Shown here piece after piece: positions 16,120-25,358 of a DNA stretch of 37,785 nucleotides. The notes beneath the pieces are model-generated. The model was given only the letters and a program-made list of their open reading frames with translations. It ran no database searches and had not been told where the DNA came from. The stretch's first letter is position 1. Each line of letters begins with the position of its first letter. A program made the position numbers and the translations under genes. Source of the stretch: an uncultured Olsenella sp. (GTDB lineage: Bacteria; Actinomycetota; Coriobacteriia; Coriobacteriales; Atopobiaceae); NCBI GenBank assembly GCA_900316105.1, contig ONBR01000017.1, forward strand, positions 1 through 37,785, in the 5' to 3' direction.

Positions 16120-16556
16120 TGATGCTGGTGACGGGAGGCGTCGCCTCGGGAAAGAGGACCATTCTGCAGGGTCTGGGCTACGAGCCCGGGGATATCGCGT
16201 CGGCCGACGGTCTGGACCTGACGCTGCCGGCTGGCGTCGACGAGATGACATTTCTGGTTGGGATTGCCGACCAGCTTGCCGCCTGCGACGCGGTTGTCTG
16301 TACCGAGGTTGGCTCTGGGGTGGTCCCCCTGGACGCGGGGCAGAGGGCTTGGCGCGAGAGGGCCGGGCGACTGGCATGCCTTTTGGCCGAGCGGGCCGAC
16401 TGCGTGGTTCGCATGGTCTGCGGAATCCCGCAGGTCCTGAAGGGTGAGCTCGTGCGAAGGGATGGCGGTTTGCAGGTTGACTCTTCCGTAGGAGGGGATG
16501 ACTCGCCAGTGGCTGACGCTTCCGCGCGAGGGGACGGCCGACCGTGGAGCTGCTGA
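16119..16556 (+). CDS. Short CobU-like adenosylcobinamide kinase/guanylyltransferase paralogue
   Basis: A 145-residue protein with a P-loop LVTGGVASGKRT at the N-terminus, EVGSGVVPLDAGQRAWRE, and a CobU-like end ADCVVRMVCGIPQVLKG. It keeps the EVG.GVVP motif that the longer CobU (14751-15305) has lost. It lacks the middle region containing the guanylylated histidine. The last 30 residues are an Asp/Ser/Ala-rich tail. Comparable short CobU-type proteins occur beside cob genes in Clostridia (from memory), so it is probably a genuine subunit or partner and not debris. It overlaps cobS by one base and cobC by 13. Confidence 0.75.
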   Translation: MMLVTGGVASGKRTILQGLGYEPGDIASADGLDLTLPAGVDEMTFLVGIADQLAACDAVVCTEVGSGVVPLDAGQRAWRERAGRLACLLAERADCVVRMVCGIPQVLKGELVRRDGGLQVDSSVGGDDSPVADASARGDGRPWSC

Positions 16557-17221
16557 TCATCCGCCATGGGGCGACGCCGGGAAACGAGCGGCACGTCTAC
16601 GTCGGCAAGACCGACGAGGGTCTGTCCGCGCGGGGTCGTGAGCAGGCGCGGGCGGCGCGCGGACGGATCGGCGGGGCGGTCTGCGAGGGCCTGCCCCTCG
16701 TCTACGTGAGCCCGATGCTGCGTGCCAGGCAGACGGCGGAGCTTCTCTTTCCGCGGGCGGAGCAGGTCCTTGTGGACGACTTGCGCGAGATGGATTTTGG
16801 TGCCTTTGAGGGACGGTCGGCCGAGCAGATGTCGGATTCGCAGGTGGGAGACCCGCGCTACCAGGCTTGGGTAGACGGTCTTTGCCTGGGGGCTTGCCCC
16901 GGGGGAGAGTCCCGCGACCAGCTGTCGGCGCGGACTCGTGCTGCGGTGCGCCAGGTCGTGGAAGACGCCGTGCGGCGGGGCCTGGACCAGGCGGTCATCG
17001 TGGCCCACGGCGGGACGGTCATGGCAGCGATGGACGGTTTTGCGGCGCCCGTGGGGATGCCGGTTGATGCGACCGTCGGGGTGCTCACTGCTGCGCCGGG
17101 CGCGGTGAAGGACCCCCTATCCTTCTACCGCTGGGGCGTGGGCTGCTGCGATGGTTATCGCGCGCAGGTCTGCCTGCGCGACGATGGCAGGCTGGAGCTT
17201 CTGGACCCCGTACGGCTGTGA
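16544..17221 (+). CDS. cobC: Alpha-ribazole-5'-phosphate phosphatase (histidine phosphatase family)
   Basis: CobC removes the phosphate from alpha-ribazole phosphate or adenosylcobalamin phosphate at the end of the pathway. The 225-residue protein begins LLIIRHGATPGNE, with the phosphorylated His in RHG. YVSPMLRARQTAELL, LREMDFGAFEGRS and VIVAHGGTVMAAM supply the rest of the phosphoglycerate-mutase-type active site. The GTG at 16544 is the only start that keeps the RHG strand and overlaps the gene upstream. It is the last gene of the cluster. A short TTTCCC-N3-GGGAAA hairpin lies at 17245-17259 but has no T-tract. Confidence 0.92.
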   Translation: MELLIIRHGATPGNERHVYVGKTDEGLSARGREQARAARGRIGGAVCEGLPLVYVSPMLRARQTAELLFPRAEQVLVDDLREMDFGAFEGRSAEQMSDSQVGDPRYQAWVDGLCLGACPGGESRDQLSARTRAAVRQVVEDAVRRGLDQAVIVAHGGTVMAAMDGFAAPVGMPVDATVGVLTAAPGAVKDPLSFYRWGVGCCDGYRAQVCLRDDGRLELLDPVRL

Positions 17222-17358
17222 GCTAACGTCTCCCTTAGGTTTGATTTCCCGCAGGGAAAGCTGCGCCTTTGCGCGGGAGGACGGGCTTCACGGAGGCATT
17301 TGGTCTGTCGGTCATGCGAGGCGACTTTTTCAAGGGCAGAGAAGAGGGGAGAAGGCCC

Positions 17359-17691
17359 ATGAGCTACTACCGACCCCGGCTGGGGGAGCGCGTTCTGGTG
17401 CGCCGCGCGGCGGGTCTCACGAACGTGGAGGCGGTCGTCGACCAGGTGGAAGACGGTCGCTGCCGCCTGAGGACGACCATCGGCGGCGTCAAGTCCTGGC
17501 TCTGCAACGTGCCCTTCTCTCAGATTGGTCCCCTGGGCAGGCCTGGCGACCAACGACCCAGCGGACGGGGGCCAGGCGGGCAGGCGCCGAGCGACCCCGC
17601 GCCGAGCGACCCCGCGCCAAGCAACCCCGCGCCGAGCGACCCCGCGCCGAGCAACCCCGCGCCGAGCAACCCCGCGGCAAGGCTCTTCTAG
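17359..17691 (+). CDS. Small uncharacterised protein with Pro-rich pentapeptide tail
   Basis: I do not recognise this 110-residue protein. Residues 1 to about 60 look like a small folded domain (LGERVLVRRAAGLTNVEAVV, then CRLRTTIGGVKSWLCNVPF). The rest is low-complexity: six pentapeptides of the APSDP/APSNP type from a 15-bp DNA repeat, ending in AARLF. The start at ATG 17359 is chosen because GGGGAGAAGG stands just before it; an upstream in-frame start at 17269 has no such site. No hydrophobic segment is present, so it is probably cytoplasmic. Confidence 0.65.
   Translation: MSYYRPRLGERVLVRRAAGLTNVEAVVDQVEDGRCRLRTTIGGVKSWLCNVPFSQIGPLGRPGDQRPSGRGPGGQAPSDPAPSDPAPSNPAPSDPAPSNPAPSNPAARLF
17588..17682 (+). 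repeat. 15-bp tandem repeat, about six copies
   Basis: Consecutive copies of GCGCCGAGCGACCCC, with variants in which AGC-AAC replaces AGC-GAC. They encode APSDP/APSNP. It is the same design as the in-frame tandem repeats of cbiGH and cbiJ, with a different word. Confidence 0.85.
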
Positions 17692-17764
17692 GCCCGCATC
17701 GGTAGGGCTTGGATGCCGTGACTGCATTTTGTGGGGCATGGATTCGTGCATTATGGATAGATAA

Positions 17765-17792
17765 TTGTCAAAATGGACATCAACAGTAAACT
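17765..17792 (+). promoter_or_regulatory. Candidate vegetative promoter
   Basis: TTGTCA at 17765-17770 and TAAACT at 17787-17792 with a 16-bp spacer, in an AT-rich patch just upstream of the 64-residue gene. The match to a sigma-70/sigma-A promoter is moderate. Confidence 0.45.
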
Positions 17793-17829
17793 ATTTTCGT
17801 TAGCGCGTGAACGCAGATGAGGGGTGCCC

Positions 17830-18024
17830 ATGTCCGAGCCGAGCAGTCAGGTGTCACTGGAGGATGCACAGAAGGCCATCGAGCTTGTCAGGTCGGTGCA
17901 GGTGGTCCTGAGGGGCCTGGCCCAAAGTGGCAATTACAACGAGGACCGGAGTGCCGCCTACAAGCTTCTGGCCGATACGTTGAAGAGGGCCGTCGAGGAC
18001 CTGGACGACGCCCTGGGCCTTTAG
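17830..18024 (+). CDS. Small helical protein of unknown function
   Basis: A 64-residue acidic, entirely helical-looking protein (VSLEDAQKAIELVRSVQVVL, then LLADTLKRAVEDLDDALGL) with no known motif. ATG 17830 follows GAGGGG by a few bases; an in-frame GTG at 17824 would add only two residues. A candidate promoter lies 40 bp upstream. Codon use matches the neighbours. Function cannot be assigned. Confidence 0.6.
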   Translation: MSEPSSQVSLEDAQKAIELVRSVQVVLRGLAQSGNYNEDRSAAYKLLADTLKRAVEDLDDALGL

Positions 18025-18166
18025 TCGCCTCTGCGCGTGACCTGACCTCCCCTTTTACCTGGGCTTTTTCGTAGGCACAGACGTTCTAAATTCTTTGTGT
18101 AAAGAGCCCAAGACTGTGGCATAATGGAACAAACGTTTCTTGTTACGAACAGTCGGGGGTGCTCGC

Positions 18167-18439
18167 ATGGCTCAGGATCCTAGGTACAAGCGCTACGTCA
18201 GCGTGATCTGTGACACGACGGAGGACGGGGTCGTGACGCCCCTTGCCGTGGAGTGGGCCGACGGTCGCACCTTCCAGGTGGACAGGGTCGTGGGTACTCC
18301 GCAGCGTCGGCATTCCATCAAGGCCGGGGGTACCGGCATCTGTTACACCATCAAGGTCCTGGGTCACGTCACCCACCTGTGGTACGAGGACCCACGCTGG
18401 TTCGTGGAGGCAAAGCCTGCCCCCGCAGCTGGCGTCTAG
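18167..18439 (+). CDS. Conserved small protein of unknown function
   Basis: A 90-residue protein reading KRYVSVICDTTEDGVVTPLA, then VEWADGRTFQVDRVV, AGGTGICYTIKVLGHVTHLW and YEDPRWFVE. I recall similar roughly 90-residue beta-rich proteins in Firmicutes and actinobacteria, without an assigned role; this resemblance is from memory. ATG 18167 is preceded by a G-rich stretch (CGGGGG). A possible -10 (CATAAT, 18120-18125) lies 40 bp upstream without a clear -35. Confidence 0.7.
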   Translation: MAQDPRYKRYVSVICDTTEDGVVTPLAVEWADGRTFQVDRVVGTPQRRHSIKAGGTGICYTIKVLGHVTHLWYEDPRWFVEAKPAPAAGV

Positions 18440-18631
18440 CTGACGGCTGTCGTGCATGCTGGGAGATGACCGCCTTTGGGCTGTGTGCCCGCGGGGCAGG
18501 ACTCATCGCTTACACCGACAAAGGCCGCACTTACACGGATAGGTGGAAACGTCAGATTTTTCGGATGGGGATAATGGAAAGTCCATGCTCTGAGGCGTGG
18601 TGTGCAAAGCTGGGAGCTTCGAGGGAGGCAT

Positions 18632-21493
18632 ATGGCGTCGTACGTTATCACAAGCTATCTTTGGACGGATCAGTTCTGCATTGCCGTGCTGGCCATGCTG
18701 CTCCTGGTGTGCCGTCGTCTCGAGCAAAACGAGAAGGCCCATTGGCTCATGTGGACCATTGTTGCCCAGATGGTCTTTATCGTCACGGATGCCCTGTGGA
18801 TGGGCGTCTACGAGGGGTCAGTCTCATCCGATCGTCTTTCCCTGGCTGGTGCCACGGCATTGAGCGGCCTTGCCCTGAATGTCTCCACCTACATTTCCTT
18901 CGTCTACATGACCCTGCGTGAGCGTCTGAGCATCAGCAAGACGCCCCGTAGGCGTGCCCTGCTGGCCATTCCCGCTGTGGTTGCCACGGCATATGACTCC
19001 CTGATGATCCTTCTCGGTCCCCTGGGAGACTCATCCGTGGCAGGCTCGGGCCAGGCGGTGCCCTATAGCATCGTGGGACTCCTGTGCCCCATTGCCTATC
19101 TGCTGGCGTCTCTGGTCCTTTCCATCATGGGCTTCGTGAAGAGGGACAATCAGGCGCGTCGGGGGGTCTTCTTGGTCTTGATCCTGTACCCCCTGATCGT
19201 GATTGTGGGCATATTCCTCCAGATGACCCTGAGGGAGGTACCCCTATATGGCCCTCTGGTCACGGTCAGCCTGGTCTACTACTTCATTACCTTTGCCGTG
19301 GAGCGAATCTCCTTCGATCACCTGACGGGCATGATGTCGCGTGGCGAGTTCATACGCCGTGTCCAGAAGGCGGTCCGACACGGAAGCTGCTATGCCATCA
19401 TGGCTGACATGAATGGGCTCAAGCTGGCCAATGACATCTATGGCCACGAGGAGGGCGACCAGATGATCGCCACGGTAGGCCGTGCCCTCAAGGACGTCTT
19501 TAGCGGACCGGGAGGAGGCTTCATCTGCCGCTATGGTGGAGACGAGTTCCTTGCGGTCGTTCCGTCCCAGAACGACCAGGATGCCCAGGACTTCATCGAC
19601 AGGGCTCGTCAGACCATAGCCCGCTATGCCGTGGAGGATGGGCTGAACTCCATCCCAGAGGTGGCCATGGGCTTTGAGCGCCTGGATGCCAACGGTGACC
19701 TGACTGAGCAGATTGCCCATGCTGACGCCCGGATGTATGCGGACAAGCGCCAGATGAAGGGTGCAGACCGCGAGGCGGGCGTCTTTACGGACGGTGTCAC
19801 CGGCCTGCCCAACGGGAACTACTTCAATACTGTGGCGGACAAGACTCTGGAGGTCATGCGCAAGGGCGGCAGGTGGCCCAAGGTCCTCTTTCTGGATGTC
19901 ACGGACATGCATGCCTATAACGAGCGTTATGGCTACGGGGCAGGAGACGAGCTCCTTCGCGCGACCAGCGAGGCGATCTCGGCGCAATTCCCTGGTGAGC
20001 TCGTAGTCCGCTACACCGAGGACCACTTTGTGGCGCTGACTACGGCGGCGGACATTCGGGAGCGTGTGGATGTGGTGGGGGAGGCTGTGCGCAAGGCATC
20101 CCACGGGCGCACGGCAGACTTGCGCGTAGGCGTCTACGAGGCGCAGGACCCCAATGACTCGGCGTCCTACTGCCTGGACAAGGCTCGACTGGCAAAGAGT
20201 CTGATTCGTACGGACAAGATCAACCGCTGCCGCTTCTATGACGAGGAGGCCAAGGTCTTCTTTGAGCGCAAGGACTACGTGCTGGGACATTTTGAGCAGG
20301 CACTCAGGGAGGGTTGGATCCAGCCCTACTACCAGCCGCAGATCCGCACCCTCACCGACGGCGTGTGCGGCAGCGAGGCCCTGGCCCGCTGGATTGACCC
20401 CACTCACGGGCTGATGATGCCCGGCACCTTCGTAGGCGTGCTGGAGGATGCCCGTCTGATACACAGGCTGGACCTGGAGGTCATCCGCAGGGTCTGCCAG
20501 TCGATCGCCGAGTTCGAGGCGAAGGGTATTGCCACCCAGCCCGTGTCGGTCAACCTGTCACGGGTGGACTTTGATGTCTGCGACATCTTTGCCGAGGTGG
20601 ACAAGGTTCGACGGTCCTTTGGGGTCAGGCCTAGCCTGCTCAACATCGAGGTCACCGAATCCACGATTGCCGGGTCTGCCTACCCCGTGCACCTGGCCCT
20701 CAGGAACTTCCGTGCGGCTGGCTACGAGATCTGGATGGATGACTTTGGGAGCGACTACTCGTCCCTGGGAAACCTCAAGGACTTCCACTTTGATGTCATA
20801 AAGATTGACAGGTCCTTCCTCTCTGACGCGGAGAACAGCCTGGCGGCCCGCACCATCCTGGCCTCGACGATCAGCATGGCAAAGCGCCTGGGCACCCACA
20901 CCCTCTGCGAGGGAGTCGAGACCATGGACCAGCGTGACCTCCTACACGAGTATGGCTGCGAGTACCAGCAGGGCTACCTGTACATGAAACCCTCTCCCCT
21001 TCAAAAGATGGTGGAGCTGATGGAGTCGGCTGGGCCAGGCGTCTACGAGCCCCAGCACGAGGACGACTACTACGAGGCCATCGGACTGGTCAACGTCCTC
21101 ACTGACCCTACTATCGACACGCTGGACAGCCATGGACCCATCGTCCTTCCCCTCTCCATTGTGGAGTACCGCGTGGATGGGAGTATGAGGAGGCTCTACG
21201 CAAACGACGCCTTCAAGAGGAAGATCGGAACAGGGGTTGTGCCTCGTGGCATGAGCGCCCAGAACCACAGGGATTTCCTCAAGGTGCTCTTTGCGCAGTG
21301 TGACGAGCTGCAGACCACCTGCACCCTGGAATACCTGACAAAGGGACACATGACGGGCGTGCGTGCCCGCTGCATAAAGAAGGAAGCAAATCGATCAGCA
21401 TACGTCTGCGTGGTTACTGACCTGGGAGGTACGGAACAACACCTGTATGACGGCCAGGACGGTCGTGATGGAGGGGCGGACGGCCAAGCCTAG
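18632..21493 (+). CDS. Membrane GGDEF-GGDEF-EAL cyclic-di-GMP signalling protein
   Basis: A 953-residue protein that can probably make and break cyclic-di-GMP. The N-terminus (about 1-225) has about seven hydrophobic helices. The first GGDEF domain has an intact signature, RYGGDEF (302-306), but no RxxD inhibitory site just before it. A second GGDEF domain is degenerate (TEDHF, 462-466). The EAL domain keeps the catalytic set: EAL 582-584, VNLS, EVTES, DDFGSDYSSL from 703, VIKID, EGVET from 760 and QGYLYMKP near 780. A C-terminal PAS-like segment (about 825-940) follows. ATG 18632 has GAGGGAGG at 18621-18628; an in-frame GTG at 18602 is weaker. It converges with the next gene. Confidence 0.92.
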   Translation: MASYVITSYLWTDQFCIAVLAMLLLVCRRLEQNEKAHWLMWTIVAQMVFIVTDALWMGVYEGSVSSDRLSLAGATALSGLALNVSTYISFVYMTLRERLSISKTPRRRALLAIPAVVATAYDSLMILLGPLGDSSVAGSGQAVPYSIVGLLCPIAYLLASLVLSIMGFVKRDNQARRGVFLVLILYPLIVIVGIFLQMTLREVPLYGPLVTVSLVYYFITFAVERISFDHLTGMMSRGEFIRRVQKAVRHGSCYAIMADMNGLKLANDIYGHEEGDQMIATVGRALKDVFSGPGGGFICRYGGDEFLAVVPSQNDQDAQDFIDRARQTIARYAVEDGLNSIPEVAMGFERLDANGDLTEQIAHADARMYADKRQMKGADREAGVFTDGVTGLPNGNYFNTVADKTLEVMRKGGRWPKVLFLDVTDMHAYNERYGYGAGDELLRATSEAISAQFPGELVVRYTEDHFVALTTAADIRERVDVVGEAVRKASHGRTADLRVGVYEAQDPNDSASYCLDKARLAKSLIRTDKINRCRFYDEEAKVFFERKDYVLGHFEQALREGWIQPYYQPQIRTLTDGVCGSEALARWIDPTHGLMMPGTFVGVLEDARLIHRLDLEVIRRVCQSIAEFEAKGIATQPVSVNLSRVDFDVCDIFAEVDKVRRSFGVRPSLLNIEVTESTIAGSAYPVHLALRNFRAAGYEIWMDDFGSDYSSLGNLKDFHFDVIKIDRSFLSDAENSLAARTILASTISMAKRLGTHTLCEGVETMDQRDLLHEYGCEYQQGYLYMKPSPLQKMVELMESAGPGVYEPQHEDDYYEAIGLVNVLTDPTIDTLDSHGPIVLPLSIVEYRVDGSMRRLYANDAFKRKIGTGVVPRGMSAQNHRDFLKVLFAQCDELQTTCTLEYLTKGHMTGVRARCIKKEANRSAYVCVVTDLGGTEQHLYDGQDGRDGGADGQA

Positions 21494-21616
21494 GCGGACT
21501 GCCTGGCACAGACGGACGACTAGGGCAGGGAGACGACCAGCGCCGGCAGGAGGACGTCCAGCGCCAACAGGGGTCCGAGGCCTACAATGGCCCTCGGCCC
21601 AGACGGACGATCAGCC

Positions 21617-24600
21617 CTAGCGGTGCAGGTCTTCCAGGAGCTGGCCGTTTATCAAGGTGATGCGCTCCAGGGAGCGAGGCTGGCCGTCTACCTCGATGTA
21701 CTGCGAGGTGATGAAGTAGTAGCGGTCTCCCACGACCTCGACCTTTCTCTGCGGTTCCTTTGACTGGTAGGTCTGCATGCTGATGCAGCGCTTGCAGCGG
21801 GCGTTCTTGTTGAGCAGCTCGTAGCAGTGGCCGGGAAACTCGTAGGGCTGTCCGTCTTGGCCAAGGGCTATTGAGCTAAACGTGATGGGGTTCACCACGC
21901 GCACTATGTCGCAGGACTCGGCATGTTGACGCAAGACCTGCACTAGGGTGCTTCGGGAAAGGTGACGAGAGCCAACGGCCAGTCTATCGCCCTGGATCAG
22001 GCGGGCCGCTGCCAGAATCAGGACCTCTGCGGTGTCGGTGCATTCGCTGCGGATGGCCGTTCCCACCATGGCATAGAGGGTGCAGGGCATATCGTCCAGA
22101 TTTCGGATGTCGGCAATCGCATCCACGATGCGATTGGCTAGGCTGACTGCTTCGCCTCCCACCAGCTGTGTGGAAGAGAGCTCTGACGCTGGTCCCACGA
22201 TGACCAGGTGGCCGAGGGGCATGTAGGAAACCTTGCACTGGGGACTGGCGAGCTTGGTCACCAGGTCGTTGACCTTCTCCACCAGGCGATCCTGGGCGTC
22301 GAGCCCGTATTCGCTCCCAAAGTGCGTGAGCCCCGTGACCTGCACGGACATGCAGCTGTAGTCGATTCCCTGCTTGGCGTAGCTGCGCTCATGTACCGTC
22401 AACGCATCCAGGGTGTCGCGCAAGGCGGACAGGTCAAAGGCACCGGCATTCCTGCTGACGGAGTCTATGGGGAAGCCCGACCTGTCTATCACGATGCCCA
22501 GGACGCCCGTTACCACCCCGTCGTGCTCGATGGGCATGCAGGTGAGGGTCACCAGGTCCTCGCGGGCCCCCGTCGGTGTGCCGGCCTTGTCAAGGGACGA
22601 GATCCTGAACGAGTGGTTGGTCGTCTTTGCCTTGCGCCCGACCTCCAGGGAGCTGGCAGAGATTGCCTCTGTCAGGCTAACGGGCAGAGGGGCCGTGTTG
22701 ACGGTCTTTCCCACCAGGTCTTCCTCGGTGACTCCACATGCCTGGAGGAAGGGTTTGTTGGCACCCTTGAAGACCATACTGGAGTCGCACCAAAAGACGC
22801 CAAAGGGCAGCTGGTCCATCTGGTCCTTCCAGAGCAGACCGCCAAAGGGAAGCTGCGGCGTCTCGGGGGCAGGAGCCTTGGTGACGATGACCTCGGAGGA
22901 TTTGACCTTCTCTACGTCGGTCTCGTCCAAGCCCAAGTTGTTGCGGCAGATGCAGATGAGGTAGCGCCTGTCGGAATCGCTGCCGGGAACCTTGCTAATC
23001 AGGATTCGCTTCCACTCGTAGCCGTTGTCGGCGAGCCAGAGATGGAAGTAACCGTTGAGACAGTGGTTCGGTGCGCCCTGCACGCGCTCGGGCAGGGTCT
23101 CCAGATCCAGGAAGTTGCCCAGCTGCTCGCGCTCGGAAGGCAGTACGCCTACATTCAGGAGCATATCCTGGAGCTCCTGGAGATTGCGTCCCCGGGAATT
23201 GCCCTTCAGGTCGGTGCGTCCGTAGGCGTGATAGTACTCGTCCTTGTCGGGCAGGACGACGACCACGTCGTCGAAGAGGGTGTAGATGTCCTGCAGGAAC
23301 AGGCGGTCGCCCCGGCCCTCCATGCTGACGGGAGTCGGCTGGTAGGTGAGAAGGTAGGCCCTGCGCTGGCCGCGGGTGCAGACGTTCTGGAAGTGCAGAC
23401 GGCCGGCGTGCTCAGCAGAGACGAAGTCCAGCACTGACGTCTGACCAGTCTGGGGTGCCTTGCGCAGGCAGTCCAGGATGGCGTCGCGGCGGGAGAAATG
23501 ATTCTTGTTGGCCAGCTTGTCGGCGCTGGCCAGGCCACCGACACCGGCACGGCTCAGGAGCTCCCTGCAGGCTGCGTTGGCGTAGGCGGTGCGGAAGCGC
23601 CCGTTCTCCACCTCGATAATCGAGACGGGGGACTTCCCCTGGCTCTCTTCCAGTGGTGTGCCCTTGACAAGGCCCGATTCGTCCAGGACGTTGATATGGG
23701 CGAGCGGACCGTAGAAGAGCCTGTCCTCGGAAGACTCGATGCCCACGGAGGCCATGGACGAGACCAGCTCCAGGATGGGCTTGGGCTTGGAATACAGATA
23801 GCCCTGCAGGTAGGTGCAGCCGATGTCCGCCAGGAACTGCCTCTGGGTGGCGGTCTCCACGCCCTCTGCCAGGACGGACATGCCCAGGCGCTTCGACAGG
23901 CTCACGATCGTGGACAGGATGGTACGCGTTCGCTCGTTCTGGTGGTGGAGGAAGTGCATGTCCAGCTTTACGCAGTCCAGGTCGAACTCGTGGAGGGTGT
24001 TGAGAGAGGAATAGCCGGAGCCAAAGTCGTCCAGCCAGACCTCGTAGCCGTCCTCGTGGAAGCGGCGGATGTGGTCGGCGATGTCCAGGTTGTCGTCGTC
24101 CAGGAGGGCCGTCTCGGTGATCTCGAAGTGGATGGAGTTGCGCGGGATGCCGTGGGATTTGACTATGTCGTTGATGGCATCGTGAAGGTCTGGACTGAGG
24201 TCGCGGCGAGAGAGGTTGATGGACACCGCGGCAAAGGACGAGCCCGTCCTGAAGCCTGCGGCGATGTCGGCACAGACGACGTCCACCACGTGGAGATCGA
24301 TCTTCTTTATGAGACGGGCGTCTTCCAGGATGGGGATGAAGACGTTGGGGTTGAGGAAGCCGTGAGTGGGGTCGATCCAGCGTACGAGGGCCTCACAGGA
24401 GGAGACCTTGCCCGACAGGGTGTCGATGACCGGCTGGTAGTAGACCTTGAGCCAGCCGCGCGAGATGGCGTCGTCCACGTGGCTGATCAGGTAGCTGCGC
24501 AGGGAGACCCTGGTCTCCATGTCTGACGTGTAGTGACGCCAGTAGTGGTCGAAGTCGCCGCGAGCCGCGTCGCCTGCCAGTCGTACCCGGTCCAGGACCT

Positions 24601-25120
24601 GGCTGGCGCTGGTCTCGGACCCGTCGAGGGTGTAGATGCCAGCTCGGACGTTGACACTGAAACGCGGATCGTGGTTCATCACGTCGTGAACCGCGCGGAC
24701 GAAGTGGTCTACCGAGTCGCTGGCTGCGAGCACGTAGAAGTGGGCGCCGTCGCGCGCGGCAAGCCGGCGGCCCTCGGTGTTTCCGATCGAAGTGGCCATA
24801 CCGTAGAGGATCTCGTCTCCTGCCTGGAAACCACGTACCAGGTTGACCGCCTTGAAGTTGGAGATGTCAAAGTAGAGGACGGTCAGGTCCTCCTGGGGGT
24901 CTGCGGGCAGGAGGGAGGCGTCCGCGTCCTGGGTGCCGACGCGACGGGCGTTGATGAGGGCGCGCAGGCGCTCGATGAAGGTCCTGATGTCATAGAGACC
25001 GGTGAGTGAGTCGAAGTGCGAGGACTTACTGGCCGCAAAGATGCCCCCGTCCTGCGTCGGTACCTGGGCGTCCGACTGGCTCTGGTCCTGATCCTGCATA
25101 TCCCGTGGCTGGTCTTCCAT
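21617..25120 (-). CDS. Large soluble EAL protein with degenerate GGDEF and PAS domains
   Basis: A 1167-residue protein with no transmembrane helix, expected to hydrolyse cyclic-di-GMP. Domains: a degenerate GGDEF domain (about 35-200, RDGAHF at 123-128 in place of GGDEF) and an intact EAL domain (EAL 243-245, INLS, EITET, DDFGSGYSSL from 364, Lys385, EGVET from 419, QGYLYSKP from 439). These are followed by PAS-like regions, including a clear one around 750-880 (FGVFWCDSSMVFKGANKPFL), a second GGDEF-like fold without signature (about 900-1050), and a C-terminal domain with clustered cysteines (GHCYELLNKNARCKRCISM). The cysteines could bind metal or sense redox state (inference). It shares the WIDPTHG segment and PAS tail style with the convergent gene, so the two are probably related. 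Confidence 0.9.
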   Translation of the reverse strand: MEDQPRDMQDQDQSQSDAQVPTQDGGIFAASKSSHFDSLTGLYDIRTFIERLRALINARRVGTQDADASLLPADPQEDLTVLYFDISNFKAVNLVRGFQAGDEILYGMATSIGNTEGRRLAARDGAHFYVLAASDSVDHFVRAVHDVMNHDPRFSVNVRAGIYTLDGSETSASQVLDRVRLAGDAARGDFDHYWRHYTSDMETRVSLRSYLISHVDDAISRGWLKVYYQPVIDTLSGKVSSCEALVRWIDPTHGFLNPNVFIPILEDARLIKKIDLHVVDVVCADIAAGFRTGSSFAAVSINLSRRDLSPDLHDAINDIVKSHGIPRNSIHFEITETALLDDDNLDIADHIRRFHEDGYEVWLDDFGSGYSSLNTLHEFDLDCVKLDMHFLHHQNERTRTILSTIVSLSKRLGMSVLAEGVETATQRQFLADIGCTYLQGYLYSKPKPILELVSSMASVGIESSEDRLFYGPLAHINVLDESGLVKGTPLEESQGKSPVSIIEVENGRFRTAYANAACRELLSRAGVGGLASADKLANKNHFSRRDAILDCLRKAPQTGQTSVLDFVSAEHAGRLHFQNVCTRGQRRAYLLTYQPTPVSMEGRGDRLFLQDIYTLFDDVVVVLPDKDEYYHAYGRTDLKGNSRGRNLQELQDMLLNVGVLPSEREQLGNFLDLETLPERVQGAPNHCLNGYFHLWLADNGYEWKRILISKVPGSDSDRRYLICICRNNLGLDETDVEKVKSSEVIVTKAPAPETPQLPFGGLLWKDQMDQLPFGVFWCDSSMVFKGANKPFLQACGVTEEDLVGKTVNTAPLPVSLTEAISASSLEVGRKAKTTNHSFRISSLDKAGTPTGAREDLVTLTCMPIEHDGVVTGVLGIVIDRSGFPIDSVSRNAGAFDLSALRDTLDALTVHERSYAKQGIDYSCMSVQVTGLTHFGSEYGLDAQDRLVEKVNDLVTKLASPQCKVSYMPLGHLVIVGPASELSSTQLVGGEAVSLANRIVDAIADIRNLDDMPCTLYAMVGTAIRSECTDTAEVLILAAARLIQGDRLAVGSRHLSRSTLVQVLRQHAESCDIVRVVNPITFSSIALGQDGQPYEFPGHCYELLNKNARCKRCISMQTYQSKEPQRKVEVVGDRYYFITSQYIEVDGQPRSLERITLINGQLLEDLHR

Positions 25121-25225
25121 GCGATTCCCATAGTCCCTTGGACACTTTTCTCTTACAGGCTAGTATAGGCGTTTCTGCCAGTATGACTGTGCCATTTAGG
25201 CTTCTTTGGGTTGCTGTTATGTCGC

Positions 25226-25325
25226 TGAGGGCTGGCGAGGTCGGGAGCGGGCGTCGGGCCGGGCGCGGGCGTCGGGTCGGGCGCGGGCTGCCGGGTCGGG
25301 CGCGGGCTGCCGGGTCGGGCACGAA
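25226..25325. repeat. GC-rich tandem repeat, unit about 19 bp
   Basis: About four imperfect copies of GGGCGCGGGCTGCCGGGTC lie between the MATE gene and the downstream GGDEF/EAL gene (both on the minus strand). No open frame is supported here. It could form structured RNA in a MATE read-through transcript, but no terminator-like T-tract is visible. Confidence 0.8.
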
Positions 25326-25358
25326 AGTCTGGCGAGCCGGGTGCGGCCGCGTGCCCGG

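Noticed and set aside
16119..16556. Short cobU as a decayed pseudogene
   Set aside because: The P-loop and EVG.GVVP motifs are intact, the junctions on both sides overlap as in the rest of the operon, and similar short proteins exist in Clostridia, so I keep it as a gene.
17245..17274. Terminator of the cob cluster
   Set aside because: TTTCCC-GCA-GGGAAA and GCGC-CTTT-GCGC hairpins are short and have no T-tract, so I do not call a terminator.
18440..18631. Cyclic-di-GMP riboswitch before the GGDEF-EAL gene
   Set aside because: I looked for the GEMM core (GGCAAACC and its tetraloop receptor) and did not find it.
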